In this document: positions 44,947-54,488 of the stretch, piece by piece
Layout: the number at the start of each line of letters is the position of its first letter
How positions within the stretch are numbered: position 1 is the first letter of the stretch
Assembly: GCA_958298945.1 (NCBI GenBank)
Contig: OY282609.1
Coordinates: 56,330,220-56,394,219 of the forward strand
Source of the DNA: Atherix ibis
Taxonomy: Eukaryota; Arthropoda; Insecta; Diptera; Athericidae
DNA length: 64,000 bases
Direction: 5' to 3'
The notes under the pieces: generated by a model
The model's database searches: none
What the model was told of the DNA's origin: nothing
What the model saw: only the letters and a program-made list of their open reading frames with translations
Translations under genes and position numbers: made by a program

Positions 44947-45489
44947 GAAATAAAATATGTAAACAGCTTAATATATAAATGGAATTATAATTTGATGCAG
45001 GCTATAATATTAAAAGAAAATTTATAGAGCAGTAAATATTTGTGTAAGTGATAATTTATAATCATTCTATCTGAAATATGTGCATATAAACTAATTTTTA
45101 AAAATTTCGATATGTAAATTGTTCGTAAAGTATTGTAAAAATTATACTTTAAAATGTCGATATCCTAGTTTCTTTAATTCCACAACCTTTCATTAGGTTT
45201 TGTTTAGTCCTTATCTACTATAAATATATTTTTTTCAAACGCTTTGGTTTATTTTTTTCTAATATACAATAAAATAAAAAGTTTCTGGAATTCTGTCTAG
45301 CATAGTCTACTAGACATAATTATTTATGCAAACGAATTAATTTTTATTTATGAAGTCAACTTGTAATGTATCAGAAAAGAATCATTAAACTATTTCATAA
45401 AAAATTGACAATTTAAAAATAATTTAAATCTTCAGGTTTTATAAATTTAAAAACAATTTAAAACATTGTTTTTAAATTGTTAATATCTG

Positions 45490-46051
45490 AAGATAAAAAA
45501 TTGGTTGATCATCATTAACAACGCGACAACCGGGAGACCGGTCTAGGTCTGTTGAATTTAAGAATTCAGACGTTCCGGCTTCCGTCCGCGTTCTTCTTGT
45601 TGACACTTCCAGCATTTTTTAGGCGTTCTGGCTAACGATGTCACTTCACATCTCGTATTCTGGGAAGATAAATGGAGCCACGCTAGACTTTCCAGGCAGG
45701 ATCTTTCTCATTCATATGGATTAAGTATTTATCATAACTGGGCGGTCACGGTAAAGCTCTAGGATCTCGCCATTAAATATGATCCGAAATTGTCCATCCG
45801 ACAATTCTTCAAAAAAGAACGCAATGTTTCAAAGAGTAATATATCAGGACTGGTAATGCTGACATATTTCTCTTTGGATGATTATATACAGTAGAAGTTT
45901 CGATGTTATGGTCAGAATTTTGGAGCAAACTAATTTAGACTGACTGAAGTAGGTTTTATTGGCTGTCAATAGCTGCTGTGCGTGGATTTCTCCCTTGAGC
46001 CAAAATAGGAAAATGACTTAAATCTTTCAAAGCTGTAATCTCCTGTATGAA
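45490..46051 (-). mobile_element. RTE-type retroelement remnant, C-terminal side (copy in duplication 1)
   Basis: Minus-strand pieces such as F-R-I-I-F-N-G-E-I-L-E-L-Y-R-D-R-P resemble the conserved N-x-E-L-Y-E-L-Y block that follows the reverse transcriptase in RTE-clade elements. It is the downstream continuation of the reverse transcriptase fragment at 48.35-48.79 kb, with a family D element between them. Strongly decayed. Confidence 0.4.
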
Positions 46052-46553
46052 CGAGGTCTGTTCAAAAAGTATCGCGAATTTTGAATTTCTGCGTGTTACG
46101 TATATTTGATTTTCGATTTTTTTGGCGTTATATTGGTACTCATGTCTTTCACTTATGCCAACAAGTTCAGCCATTTTGAATGTTCAGTTAATTTTTGACA
46201 GCTGCTTTGCTTACACGTGTTTTAACTCGTCTTCGATTTTTGCCCATTCCAAAAAATGGATCAAAGAATCTGTTTCTGGAACAAGAAAAAGTCACAAGGG
46301 GCCAGATCTGGGGAATACGATTGCTGCGGCATTATAAGTGTATTGTTTTTGGCCAAAAAATCGCGCACAAGCAACGATGCCTGAGCAGGGACGTTATCAT
46401 GGTGCAAAAGCCAATTTTTATTCTTCCACAAATCCGGGCATTTCTGGCGGATTGCTTCTCGCAACATGCGCATAACTTGCAGGTAATACTCCTTATTAAT
46501 CGTTCTACCCTGTGGCAAGAACTCATGATGTACCACGCCAATTCCACAACCTT
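46052..46553 (-). mobile_element. Family D mariner, copy 3 (D3), cut by the duplication junction
   Basis: Starts CGAGGTCTGTTCAAAAAGTA at 46052 and is identical in layout to the left half of D4, including the inverted 5' end. It stops at about 46540 inside the transposase, where the sequence switches through a short filler (ATTCCACAACCTTT is repeated) into the second duplication unit. Not an independent insertion. Confidence 0.88.
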
Positions 46554-47937
46554 TTCTTTAATTCCACAACCTTTCATTAGGTTTTGTTTAGTCCTTATCT
46601 ACTATAAATATATTTTTTTCAAACGCTTTGGTTTATTTTTTTCTAATATACAATAAAATAAAAAGTTTCTGGAATTCTGTCTAGCATAGTCTACTAGACA
46701 TAATTATTTATGCAAACGAATTAATTTTTATTTATGAAGTCAACTTGTAATGTATCAGAAAAGAATCATTAAACTATTTCATAAAAAATTGACAATTTAA
46801 AAATAATTTAAATCTTCAGGTTTTATAAATTTAAAAACAATTTAAAACATTGTTTTTAAATTGTTAATATCTGAAGATAAAAAATTGGTTGATCATCATT
46901 AACAACGCGACAACCGGGAGACCGGTCTAGGTCTGTTGAATTTAAGAATTCAGACGTTCCGGCTTCCGTCCGCGTTCTTCTTGTTGACACTTCCAGCATT
47001 TTTTAGGCGTTCTGGCTAACGATGTCACTTCACATCTCGTATTCTGGGAAGATAAATGGAGCCACGCTAGACTTTCCAGGCAGGATCTTTCTCATTCATA
47101 TGGATTAAGTATTTATCATAACTGGGCGGTCACGGTAAAGCTCTAGGATCTCGCCATTAAATATGATCCGAAATTGTCCATCCGACAATTCTTCAAAAAA
47201 GAACGCAATGTTCCAAAGAGTAATATATCAGGACTGGTAATGCTGACATATTTCTCTTTGGATGATTATATACAGTAGAAGTTTCGATGTTATGGTCAGA
47301 ATTTTGGAGCAAACTAATTTAGACTGACTGAAGTAGGTTTTATTGGCTGTCAATAGCTGCTGTGCGTGGATTTCTCCCTTGAGCCAAAATAGGAAAATGA
47401 CTTAAATCTTTCAAAGCTGTAATCTCCTGTATGAACGAGGTCTGTTCAAAAAGTATCGCGAATTTTGAATTTCTGCGTGTTACGTATATTCGATTTTCGA
47501 TTTTTTTGGCGTTATATTGGTACTCATGTCTTTCACTTATGCCAACAAGTTCAGCCATTTTGAATGTTCAGTTAATTTTTGACAGCTGCTTTGCTTACAC
47601 GTGTTTTAACTCGTCTTCGATTTTTGCCCATTCCAAAAAATGGATCAAAGAATCTGTTTCTGGAACAAGAAAAAGTCACAAGGGGCCAGATCTGGGGAAT
47701 ACGATTGCTGCGGCATTATAAGTGTATTGTTTTTGGCCAAAAAATCGCGCACAAGCAACGATGCCTGAGCAGGGACGTTATCATGGTGCAAAAGCCAATT
47801 TTTATTCTTCCACAAATCCGGGCATTTCTGGCGGATTGCTTCTCGCAACATGCGCATAACTTGCAGGTAATACTCCTTATTAATCGTTCTACCCTGTGGC
47901 AAGAACTCATGATGTACCACGCCACTGCAATCGAAGA
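46554..47937. repeat. 1384-bp tandem duplication, copy 2
   Basis: Second unit. Here the family D element continues past the copy-1 breakpoint to its own right end at 48346, so copy 2 keeps the original right-hand context. Confidence 0.9.
46875..47435 (-). mobile_element. RTE-type retroelement remnant, C-terminal side (copy in duplication 2)
   Basis: Duplicate of 45490-46051, directly abutting D4. Same reading as in copy 1. Confidence 0.4.
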
Positions 47938-48346
47938 AAATTATAAGCAAAACCTTCACATTCGACCGAACTTGGCGCGCTTTTTTCGGTCTTGGTTCGT
48001 GCGGCAGCTTGGCATGATTGAGCTTTGGTTTCTACGTCATAACCATAAACCCATGATTCGTCACCAGTTATGACTTAATGGAGCAAATTTGGGTTGTCGC
48101 GGACATAGTCCAACAGCTCCTTAGCAATGTTAATGCGATGCTGTTTTTGGTCGAAAATGGGCAAAAATCGAAGACGAGCCAAAACACGTGCAAGCAAAGC
48201 AGCTGTGAAAAATTAACTGAACATTCAAAATGGCTGAACTTGTTGGCATAAGTGAAAAACATGAGTACCAATATAACGCCACAAAAAATCGAATATACGT
48301 AACCCGCGGAAATTCAAAATTCGCGATATTTTTTCAACAGACCTCG
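47436..48346 (-). mobile_element. Family D mariner, copy 4 (D4), palindromic-ended
   Basis: Left arm 47436-47632 and right arm 48156-48346 are near-perfect inverted repeats of about 190 bp. Both arms are the 5' end (TIR plus leader and first codons). It interrupts the RTE remnant whose other half lies at 48347-48790. Confidence 0.92.
47650..48205 (-). pseudogene. Family D transposase, truncated at both termini (D4)
   Basis: Reads Q-K-Q-H-R-I-N-I-A-K-E-L-L-D, V-I-T-G-D-E-S-W-V-Y-G-Y-D-V-E-T-K (first Asp intact), then after a frameshift V-L-L-I-I-F-F-D-C-S-G-V-V-H-H-E-F-L, L-L-H-H-D-N-V-P-A-Q-A-S (second Asp intact) and S-P-D-L-A-P-C-D-F-F-L-F (third Asp intact). The frame then enters a filler and the inverted 5' end. 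All catalytic residues survive but the DNA-binding domain and the C-terminus are gone, so it is non-autonomous. Confidence 0.88.
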
Positions 48347-48790
48347 TATGTGATTAGTGCCAATTAGTCTTGTCTTCGGCGTCAATTTATATGCAACACA
48401 AGATTATTGGTTACGAAAAAAATGGGCAGCCTTACTGAGCATAGTGCCTCTCATACTTACCCCTAAGTCGCAAATCACTTTTTCCAGTGACAGGTTAAAA
48501 AGAACGCACAAAGGAGACCATTGTTGATGGTAAATGGCTCTGAAAGTGATTCGGCTGATTTTATTCTTCTTTTGACACTAGTCATGCTTAGCCATAAATG
48601 GCTTTAGAGTCGATGAACAGATGGTAGATCTGGTGACCATATTCCAACTCCAGCAGAGAGATCTGATCTGTTGCTGATTTCCACGGAGTGAAGCCTCTCT
48701 GTTTTAGACTAATAAATTTTTGGGCAAATGGGTCTATCCTACCTAGTAAGATAGCGGAGAATATCTCATAAATAATTACATATATTTAAT
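48347..48790 (-). mobile_element. RTE-type reverse transcriptase fragment
   Basis: Minus-strand reading E-I-F-S-A-I-L-L-G-R-I-D-P-F-A-Q-K-F then Q-R-G-F-T-P-W-K-S-A-T-D-Q-I matches the fingers region of RTE-clade reverse transcriptases (usually Q-x-G-F-x-x-G-R-S-T-x-D-Q). H-L-F-I-D-S-K-A-I-Y follows, holding the first catalytic Asp position. Stops and frameshifts follow. D4 is inserted on its 3' side. Confidence 0.65.
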
Positions 48791-49214
48791 GCGATACGGC
48801 GGCATAGATTCCAATAAATTTTTGAAAATTATCTTACACTTTTTTAGTATCTTCGGTTTCTTTTCAACTACTTTAACTTGAATAAACCGTTAAAGATTCT
48901 CTGTTCTATTTAAATCTGGGATGTTCCGTTTCAAAATTTGTAATTTTGTCCACAAATTTTTTCACCTAAAAAAAAAACTAACTCGAATGAACAATTGAGC
49001 ATTCTTTCTAATTACTTAAACAGGCAGGAAAGCATAAGCATTATTAAAGACCAGTTAGGAACGGTCTTTTCTGCTCCTGAAAGGTATTCATCTATCGATG
49101 GCATCTAATTTTTTTCCAAAATTTTTTGGTTCGACTTCTATTTATAGAACCATCTATTAGAGTTAGTAGACCAACCACGTGTAAAGAATAACATTCCCAG
49201 ACTATTCTGCTATC
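48791..49214. other. Unassigned AT-rich spacer
   Basis: No gene seen. The expected left end of E2 is missing here. Confidence 0.4.
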
Positions 49215-50250
49215 ATGTCTAGTTTTGTGCCAGAAAAAGAGCATATGCGGGAAGCTCTGCTTTTCTGCTTCAATTTGAAGAAATCGGCTGCCGAATCGCA
49301 TCGAATGCTTATGGAGGCCTAAAGTGACAGTGCTTTATCGGAAACAACGTGCCGAGAATGGTTTCGTCGGTTTAAAGACGGCAATTTTGACTTGTGGGAC
49401 AAGAAGCGTGAAAATCGGCCTAGTAATGTTGAGGACCCTCAATTGCAGGCTTTTTTGGACGAAGACGATAACCAATCGCAAAAAATGCTCACGGAGCAAT
49501 TGGATGTTACTCAACCAACCATTTCCATGCGTCTGAGTGCCATGGGGAAGATTGAAAAGATCGGAAAATGGGTGCCGCATGAATTGAACGATAGGCAGAT
49601 GGAGCGACGCCAAAACACATGCGAAGTCTTGCTCGCCTGATAAAAAAGATAATCGTTTCTGCATCTGATTGTGACAGGCGATGAAAAGTGGATATATTTC
49701 GAGAATCGTAAATGCAAGAAATCGTGGGTTAATCCCGGCCAACCATCAACATCTTCCCCAAGACCAAATCGCTTTGGACGGAAGACGATGCTCTGTGTTT
49801 GGTGGGATCAGCATGGTATCGTCTACTATGAGATATTGAAACCTGGTGAAACTGTCAATGCCCACCGCTACCACTAACAACTGATCAAATTGCACCGTGC
49901 TCTGCGTGAAAAAAGGACGGATTATCCACAAAGACATGACAAGCTGATTTCCCTCCACAACAACGCACCATCACACACGTCAAAAACGGTCCGAAACTAC
50001 TTGGAGACACTCAACTGGGAGGTGCTACCCCACCCCACTTATTCACCAGATCTGACCCCTTCCGACTACCACCTGTTTTCGTCGATGGGCCACGCGCTCG
50101 CTGAGCAGCACTTCGATTCTTACGAAGACGTTCGAAAATGGCTTCATGTGTGCTTTGCCTCGAAAGAGAAGAAATTTTTTTGGCGTGGTATCCACAAATT
50201 GCCCGAGAGATAGGAAAAATATGTAGCTAGCGAGTTCAAATACTTTAAAG
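49215..50250 (+). pseudogene. Family E mariner transposase, broken (E2)
   Basis: Begins MSSFVPEKEHMREALLFCFN. Stop after M-E-A near 49320, then C-R-E-W-F-R-R-F-K-D-G-N-F-D-L-W-D-K-K, the linker K-W-V-P-H-E-L-N-D-R-Q-M-E-R, a stop near 49640, T-G-D-E-K-W-I-Y-F-E-N (first Asp), L-C-V-W-W-D-Q-H-G-I-V-Y-Y, a stop near 49877 and S-L-H-N-N-A-P-S-H-T (second Asp changed to Asn), then S-P-D-L-T-P-S-D-Y-H-L-F. It is better preserved than E1 and covers the region E1 lost, but is inactive. Confidence 0.85.
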
Positions 50251-50328
50251 AAATTTTTTTTGGTTTCTATAAAATAAAAACAAGTGTTTTTTTGACTAAA
50301 AAACAGCGGATTTAAGCTTATACACCTA
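49215..50328 (+). mobile_element. Family E mariner, copy 2 (E2), left end missing
   Basis: The transposase starts ATG at 49215 and the right TIR (AGCGGATTTAAGCTTATACA) ends near 50328, matching E1. No left TIR is found upstream: similarity begins at the start codon region. The 5' end was lost by deletion or replacement. Confidence 0.85.
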
Positions 50329-50344
50329 TAATCAGATAGTTTGT

Positions 50345-50420
50345 AGAATAACTGACGCTCTTGAGTTTCCAGAGAAGCCTAGGATTCTACATCCGATCAC
50401 AAACATAGGCAATATATATG
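50345..50420 (-). mobile_element. Small Jockey-type fragment
   Basis: The block GCTCTTGAGTTTCCAGAGAA and following bases match 56130-56175 of the larger Jockey-type fragment (which encodes F-D-R-V-W-H-P-G-L-L-W-K-L-K). Only about 75 bp can be recognised. Confidence 0.5.
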
Positions 50421-50622
50421 AATACTCTTTCTTCTCAACAAAGGACGCCATGAAATTAACCATGAGGTGACATTTTTAGATTGTATCGTAAAATATTGGG
50501 CAGTTAAATTGCTAATCAGGCAGAGTTTTGCCATTATCTATAAAATATTGGGTTGTTCAGAAAGTAATTTTGTTTTTTTTTTATAAAAATCCAATACGAT
50601 TTTCTCATAGTGAATTAATATT

Positions 50623-51451
50623 TTATTCAATTAAATATTGTCCAGTCTGATCCAATACCCTTTGCCATCTTTCTGGCAGTAGCATAATTCCACGCTCATA
50701 AAATTTTTGTTCTTTGCTGGTAAAAAACTGATCCAAGTGATTTTTGACCTCCTCATATGAATTAAACGTTTTACCGTCTAAAAATTTTTGTAGAGACCGG
50801 AAAAAATGATAGTCGGAAGGTGCTAGGTCTGGAGAGTACGGTGGGTGTAGCAGTATATCCCATCCAAGCTGTAAAAGCTTTTCCCGAGTGGTCAAATTTG
50901 CAATATGTGGTTTCGCATTTTCCTGTTGGAATACTATACATTTCCTATTAACCAATTCTGGCCTTTTTTCTTTAAATTGTCCAACTGATGGCAGTACACT
51001 TCAGAATTGATCGTTGTGTTTCTCGGTAGGATCTTTTGCGCTTAACATTGTTGTAGACAACCCATTTCTAGTCCCCAGTAATGATACGCTTCAAAAATGG
51101 GTCATTTTGTTGGCGTTTGAGAATCAAATTTTTTTTCCGTAAGAATTTGAGGAACCTATATGTCAAGCTATCCGTTTCAATTGATCATGAACGATCGTAT
51201 TCGATAAATTTAATCTCTCAGCGATCTCAGGAGTTGTTATTACCCGGTTTGCATCAATTAATTCTTTTATTGTGTCTTCATCATCTTCAACTGGCCTTCC
51301 AGAATGTTGTGCATCTTCGAGATCAAAACTGCCGGATCAAAATTTTGCAAATTGTCGGATCATTTTTTTCTTGCTTGAACAGCATTTTTATCTTTTCTAT
51401 AGTAAAAAAGTACAATAAAATATGCCGAAAATTCTGTTTTTCACTTTCCAT
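50623..51451 (-). pseudogene. Family F mariner transposase, decayed (F1)
   Basis: Starts M-E-S-E-K-Q-N-F-R-H-I-L-L-Y-F-F at 51451. It shows S-F-D-L-E-D-A-Q-H-S-G-R-P, E-I-A-E-R-L-N-L-S-N-T-I-V (HTH), Q-N-D-P-F-L-K-R-I-I-T-G-D followed by a stop in place of Glu, then V-F-Q-Q-E-N-A-K-P-H (second Asp changed to Glu) and S-P-D-L-A-P-S-D-Y-H-F-F. The W-V-P linker region and part of the middle are deleted. The last 110 codons remain open. Long dead. Confidence 0.85.
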
Positions 51452-51523
51452 ATTATAAAGGGTATCAACCAAAAACTACTATGCAGAATGAATAGAAGCT
51501 TTGCTATGTCAGCTGTCAAAATA

Positions 51524-52836
51524 CGAGGGTCGTTCAATAAGTCCTTAGAAAAAGATTGAAAAAAACTGTTTTTTAAAAAAAAAAAAATTTTATTTTTCAA
51601 CATAATCTTCTTTTAGATCTATACACTTTCCCAACCATTTTTCCAAAATTTTTATCCCGTCCAAAAAATATGATTTCGGAAGTTCTGCAAAATACTCATC
51701 CGTTTGAGCAATGGCGTCCTCGTTGGAAGTGAACCGTCGTCCGCCAAGCCATTTCTTCAGATTGGGGAAAAGAAAATAGTCGCTCGGGGCCAAATCTGGC
51801 GAATAAGCGAGATGCTGCAACAATTCCATTCTCAATTCCACAATTTTGGCCATGGAAACAGCGCAGGTGTGCACACGCGCATTGTCCTGATGCAAGAGGA
51901 TTTTTTTCTTCTTCAGATGGGGGCGTTTCTCTTTGATTTCCTCGCTCAACCTTTGAAATAACGACGCGTAATACGCTCCTGTTATTGTTTTTCCTTTTTC
52001 CAAGTACTCGATAAAAATGATGTTCTGCGAATCCCAAAAGACCGTGGCCATCACCTTGCCGGCCGATAGCACAGTTTTTGCCTTCTTCGGAGCCCGTCCA
52101 CCCTTGAAAATCCACTGTGATGACTGTCTCTTCGTTTCTAGAGTGTAGTAGTGTATCCAGGTTTCGTCCACAGTGACATACCAAAGGAATTTGGCAGGAT
52201 TGCGATGAAAGAGTGCCAACATAGCCTCAGAGTTCACCACACGATTGCGCTTATTCTCCTCTGAAAGCAAACGCGGCACCCATCTTGCCGAAATTTTTTT
52301 CACAGACAAGTTTTCATGCAAAATTGAAGCGACTGTACCTTGTGATATACCCGTGGCCTCAACTAATTCGCGCACTTTAATTCGCCGATCGTTCAAAATC
52401 AGATCGTGGATTTTGTCGATGATTTCAGGAGTAGACACCTTAACTGGGCGTCCTGAACGATGTTCATCTTTTGTGGATGAATGGCCACGTTTAAATTCAT
52501 TCACCCAATTGTAAACCGTCGCAAACACAGGTGCAGATATGCCATGAACTGCATCCAAATCGGCTTTGATTTCTTTCGGGCTTAAGCCTTTCAAATGGAG
52601 ATGTTTGATGATAGCCCTAAACTTGCTTTTTTCCATTGTTATGCACAAATAAATGTGGTTAACTTTAATCGACGATAGAAATTGACCTACGCTATTGATC
52701 GAGCTGAAATTTTGACAGCTTTCCTGTCGATAATGCTACTTACAAAAAAACACTACGAGCTTTCTTGTCGATAATCTTTACCAACACTACGAGCGCAATT
52801 TCTTGGATTTTCTAAGTACTTATTGAATGACCCTCG
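51524..52836 (-). mobile_element. Family A mariner, copy 5 (A5), nested in F1
   Basis: Ends CGAGGGTCGTTCAATAAGTC at 51524 and inverted match at 52836 with TA on both sides: an intact insertion into F1. The 5' leader contains a small local duplication (GAGCTTTC-TGTCGATAAT) not seen in other copies. Confidence 0.93.
51590..52636 (-). CDS. Intact family A mariner transposase (A5)
   Basis: An uninterrupted frame of 348 residues from MEKSKFRAIIKHLHLKGLSP to E-D-Y-V-E-K. The N-terminal paired helix-turn-helix region (about 1-110) is complete, followed by the linker W-V-P-R-L-L-S-E-E-N-K-R-N-R and the catalytic domain with V-D-E-T-W-I-H-Y-Y, L-H-Q-D-N-A-R-V-H-T and S-P-D-L-A-P-S-D-Y-F-L-F. There are 34 residues between the second and third Asp (DD34D). 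One residue is missing relative to siblings just before the first Asp (F-L-W-Y-V for F-L-R-R-Y-V), which may affect activity. An upstream in-frame ATG adds four residues, but the MEK start is common to all copies. It would act in the nucleus, binding the TIRs and inserting at TA. Confidence 0.92.
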   Translation of the reverse strand: MEKSKFRAIIKHLHLKGLSPKEIKADLDAVHGISAPVFATVYNWVNEFKRGHSSTKDEHRSGRPVKVSTPEIIDKIHDLILNDRRIKVRELVEATGISQGTVASILHENLSVKKISARWVPRLLSEENKRNRVVNSEAMLALFHRNPAKFLWYVTVDETWIHYYTLETKRQSSQWIFKGGRAPKKAKTVLSAGKVMATVFWDSQNIIFIEYLEKGKTITGAYYASLFQRLSEEIKEKRPHLKKKKILLHQDNARVHTCAVSMAKIVELRMELLQHLAYSPDLAPSDYFLFPNLKKWLGGRRFTSNEDAIAQTDEYFAELPKSYFLDGIKILEKWLGKCIDLKEDYVEK

Positions 52837-52936
52837 TACATAAGATTATGCGGCTTAAGTGTGAAGTTGGTTGTGAAAAAATACAATTAAGCCCTCTGTT
52901 GGGGAAAAAACGTAATTACTTTCCGAACAACCCAAT

Positions 52937-54488
52937 AAATCAAGTCGTTTCAATAAAAGTTTTTGAAAATGTTCATCGAGGGTTGGTAGAGGATGCTAAT
53001 AGGCATATAGGAAGATGGAGAATTTATTAATTTTTCTGGTCTAAGAATCATTTTAATAATATCATTTTGCTACCTGGAACATTATGTTGATTTCGTTTAT
53101 CTACTGTTAAGGACATAATCAAAATGACATTTCAAGAATTTTTAAGATAAATATAAAAATAATTTTGGTTTTCTTAAAATGTAAATATACTCCCGAAAAC
53201 CATAACAATATGTTTCCATATTGATCATAAATCCTTTTTATACACAAAAACATTTCACATACCATATACCATACATCATTATTATTAGTTTTGTGCAGAG
53301 ATTTTTCGAATGGTAATATTGAGAGTATATTATTTTCTCTTTTATTATTAATGTAAAAATATTGCAGAAAATAATTTTAATCGTACGTCATGAAGAATTC
53401 TCTTTTTCCATTTATGATAAATAAAAATAAAACATAACAAAATACAAAGTGTACAATAATAAAGAAGAAAAAAAACATTATATATTTCTCTTCAATATTG
53501 TGACATATTTTGGGAACATTTACAAAAGTTTTTTTCCCATGGTATAAAATATTATTTTCCTGTGCACGATTGGGCCCAGAAAACTAATCACCTTTGGGCC
53601 ATTTGTTACCAATGTGAATTCCCAATTTCATAATAGTTTGTTCTTTTGTTCTTATAACTTTCGGCAGAAGGCAACAGTCCTCGTTTTCATCTTAAATAAT
53701 CGATTTGAAGGAAATAATAATAAATTACTTAAATCTATACGGTTTGGTGTAGATTTTTGTTAAGTTTTCGTATATCGCATCAACGTACAAGAATGTAGGA
53801 ATATTTGAAAAGATTTCCATCTATACAACTAACTATACCGTGCCATGGTGTATTAGTTGTTTGGTTTAGATTTACAGTATGCCAAAACTTATGATTAGAT
53901 TCTATCTAAGACTAATAAATATAAATAGATCTGACGTAGAACAAAAGTTTGCGGTGAGTTGCTGCTTCAGCTCCTAGACGCTTCAAACTTTTGATAACGT
54001 TGACTATCCTGACCGAAGCTACAGAAAAAATTCATCCTTGTACGATTGGGTCAAAAATCTTGCAGTTAACGTCGGAAGTCAAAATCAAGTCCATTCGTCA
54101 AAAAAAAAAAAACATTATGCAAATCGGTCTTCTAGTGGTATTGAATTATGCAATATTATTTATTTAAGTATGCACTTAAAGAAAAAATTAGATTAAAATG
54201 AAATTGCAAGAAAACTTTTTTGCTTTGATTCTACAATATTATTTTAAATAGAAGGAAAATAAATAAAAGCTGAATTTTTTCTTGGTAGCAAAAGATTCTG
54301 ATAAAAATGCTTTGTAAAAGTTTTGATAGAAAAAAGTTTAATGATTTTGTGTATTAGAAAAGAAGTTTTATAAATCAGCATTCAGTTGTAAAATAACAAA
54401 TGACTTTGTGTGAATTTGTTTCTAAACAAAAATATATTTTGTGACAAGAGAAGAAAATGGCAAATTAATTGGAGATTTAGCATTAATA
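52937..54488. other. AT-rich non-coding stretch
   Basis: No transposon or convincing exon. A T/C-rich run ending CTTTCGGCAG near 53668 followed by 32 open codons (K-A-T-V-L-V-F-I-L-N-N) is exon-like but isolated. Confidence 0.45.

Larger units (their letters stand above)
45171..46553. repeat. 1384-bp tandem duplication, copy 1
   Basis: Recurs almost base for base at 46554-47937 (offset 1384). Only a few differences (for example near 45832 and 46107). It includes an RTE-type remnant and the left part of a family D element (D3). Confidence 0.92.
50548..52935 (-). mobile_element. Family F mariner, copy 1 (F1), split by A5
   Basis: Ends TTGGGTTGTTCAGAAAGTAA at 50548 and reversed TTGGGTTGTTCGGAAAGTAA to 52935, TA outside both. 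A5 (51524-52836) sits in the 5' leader. Without A5 the element is about 1.08 kb. The TIR and protein resemble the mellifera type of mariner (from memory). Confidence 0.9.

Noticed and set aside
46195..46656. Plus-strand open frames of about 150 codons in D3 and D4
   Set aside because: They are antisense to the family D transposase and are duplicated with it.
53669..53764. Exon-like open stretch after a T-rich acceptor
   Set aside because: Only 32 codons, ends in a stop, no partner exon found in phase.
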